Shown piece after piece: positions 63,070 through 64,000 of a stretch of DNA of 64,000 nucleotides. Location: NCBI RefSeq assembly GCF_900455735.1, contig NZ_UAUI01000011.1:897376-961375 (forward strand), in the 5' to 3' direction. Position 1 is the stretch's first letter. Each line of letters opens with the position of its first letter. The stretch comes from Rhodococcus wratislaviensis. Its GTDB lineage: Bacteria; Actinomycetota; Actinomycetes; Mycobacteriales; Mycobacteriaceae. Below the pieces are notes generated by a model. The model was not told the DNA's origin. It searched no databases and was given only the letters and a program-made list of their open reading frames with translations. A program made the position numbers and the translations under genes.

Positions 63070-63909
63070 GTGGGATTCTCGGCAGCGGGCAAGACGGTCC
63101 TGATCACCGGGGCGGCAATGGGGATGGGACGTCTGTTCGCCCGGCTCGCCGCCGCCGAGCACGCGGGCGCGGTGGTGTTGTGGGACATCGACGCCGACGC
63201 GCTCGAACGCACGGCGCAGGAACTGCGCGAATCGGGGTGCATCGTCAGCGCACAGGTCGTCGACGTCGCCGACCTCGAATCCGTCCGCACGGCGGCCGCC
63301 GAGGTGCGGGGTGCGTTCGGCCGCCCCGACGTGCTCGTCAACAACGCCGGTGTGGTGCGCGGCAAGTACTTCTGGGACCACGACCACGAGTCGGACACGA
63401 AATTCGTGATGGACGTCAACACACTCGCCCCGATGTACGTCACCAACGAGTTCCTGCCCGCCATGATCGAGGACCGGGGCCGGGAGTGCCGCATCGTGAA
63501 CATCGCGTCCGCCGCCGGGACCGTGGCGACGCCGAGGATGGCCGTGTACGCCGCGTCGAAGTGGGCTGCCCTGGGGTGGAGCGATTCGCTGCGACTCGAA
63601 CTGGTCCAGGCCGGCCACGGGCACGTCAAGGTCACCACCGTGTGCCCGAGCTACATCTCCACCGGCATGTTCGACGGTGTGAAGAACCCCATGTTCGCCC
63701 CGATCCTCAGCCCGGAGGACGTCACGGCCCGGTCCTGGCGGGCGATGAAGCAGGGGAGGCCGCTGCTGATGCTGCCGCGGTCGCTGTATTTGTCGCGGGT
63801 GGCGAAAGCCGTCCTGCCCGTGCGTGCCTGGGACCGTCTGGCCGACCGGCTCGGTGTGTACCACAGCATGGACGCCTACACCGGCCGGGTGCAGGCCCCG
63901 ACCCCCTGA
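63070..63909 (+). CDS. Short-chain dehydrogenase/reductase
   Basis: This 279-residue SDR has cofactor motif 'VLITGAAMGMGRLFA' (TGxxxGxG), 'VLVNNAGVVRGKYFW' and the catalytic Ser in 'IVNIASAAGTVATPRM' with Tyr-Lys 'YAASKWAALGW'. The length and C-terminus fit retinol-dehydrogenase-like or steroid/lipid SDRs. GTG 63070 follows GAAGGAG. It is directly coupled to the SRPBCC gene; a substrate-binding partner role for that protein is plausible. Confidence 0.9.
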   Translation: MGFSAAGKTVLITGAAMGMGRLFARLAAAEHAGAVVLWDIDADALERTAQELRESGCIVSAQVVDVADLESVRTAAAEVRGAFGRPDVLVNNAGVVRGKYFWDHDHESDTKFVMDVNTLAPMYVTNEFLPAMIEDRGRECRIVNIASAAGTVATPRMAVYAASKWAALGWSDSLRLELVQAGHGHVKVTTVCPSYISTGMFDGVKNPMFAPILSPEDVTARSWRAMKQGRPLLMLPRSLYLSRVAKAVLPVRAWDRLADRLGVYHSMDAYTGRVQAPTP

Positions 63910-63918
63910 TGCTTCGGA

Positions 63919-64000
63919 TCAGCCGAGGTCGAAGCGGGCGCCGAGCCGCATGCTGCCGGGGGCCAGGCGACTCAGCGCCCGCCCGAACTTGGCTTCGGGC
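63919..64000 (-). CDS. 3' end of a gene running off the window
   Basis: The last 82 bases contain a minus-strand frame ending at TGA (63919-63921). It reads PEAKFGRALSRLAPGSMRLG then ARFDLG, without stop, and has GC-rich third positions like coding DNA. Only about 26 residues are visible, so the family cannot be named. It is convergent with the SDR gene, 9 nt away. Confidence 0.6.
   Translation of the reverse strand, partial: PEAKFGRALSRLAPGSMRLGARFDLG

Overview
The window is a high-GC actinobacterial chromosome segment spanning the replication origin. The backbone matches the Mycobacteriales origin region: rpmH-rnpA-yidD-yidC-jag to the left of dnaA, then dnaN-gnd-recF-dciA-gyrB-gyrA, tRNA-Ile/tRNA-Ala, cwsA-ppiA-crgA-DUF881-pabA, the pknB-pknA-pbpA-rodA-pstP-fhaB-fhaA cluster and tRNA-Leu. 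Gene content and the lineage-specific insertions point to a large-genome soil Rhodococcus (R. jostii/R. opacus type). The genus is inferred from synteny and protein character, not from a database search.

Layout. 1-1510: a thinly coding left end with a SnoaL-like gene and two parS-type sites, but without the rsmG-parA-parB genes normally found next to jag. 1528-4129: membrane-insertion and RNA-processing operon on the minus strand. 4130-7104: dnaA with flanking DnaA-box clusters. The dnaA-dnaN gap holds the likely oriC, with an AT-rich stretch and an array of CTCGAG palindromes at an exact 12-bp period. 7105-26353: replication and gyrase genes, interrupted by (a) a three-gene putative oxygenase/reductase/epoxide-hydrolase-type operon between dciA and gyrB and (b) a conservon (cvnA-D plus an MHYT protein) between gyrB and gyrA.

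26429-35570: siderophore-interacting protein under a probable iron box, secreted chorismate mutase, a GlxA-type regulator, cwsA, ppiA, a rhomboid protease, crgA and pabA. 35631-45364: a minus-strand cell-envelope signalling operon coupling peptidoglycan synthesis (PbpA, RodA) to Ser/Thr phosphorylation (PknA, PknB, PstP) and FHA readers (FhaA, FhaB). 45620-53893: accessory genes, including a nonapeptide-repeat/RDD pair, an AraC/VOC pair, a MinD-like protein lacking Walker A lysines next to a membrane protein, and a TetR/flavin-monooxygenase pair with two operator dyads. 54200-60242: gltBD glutamate synthase. 60418-64000: cutinase-like lipase, hotdog thioesterase, TetR regulator, SRPBCC protein, SDR dehydrogenase and the 3' end of one more gene.

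Most operons show 1-20 nt overlaps (translational coupling). Four tail-to-tail pairs overlap through their stop codons, and in a fifth pair both stop codons lie in the arms of one hairpin. Starts were chosen from ribosome-binding sites and family N-termini and often differ from the longest open frame. All counts were made by eye.
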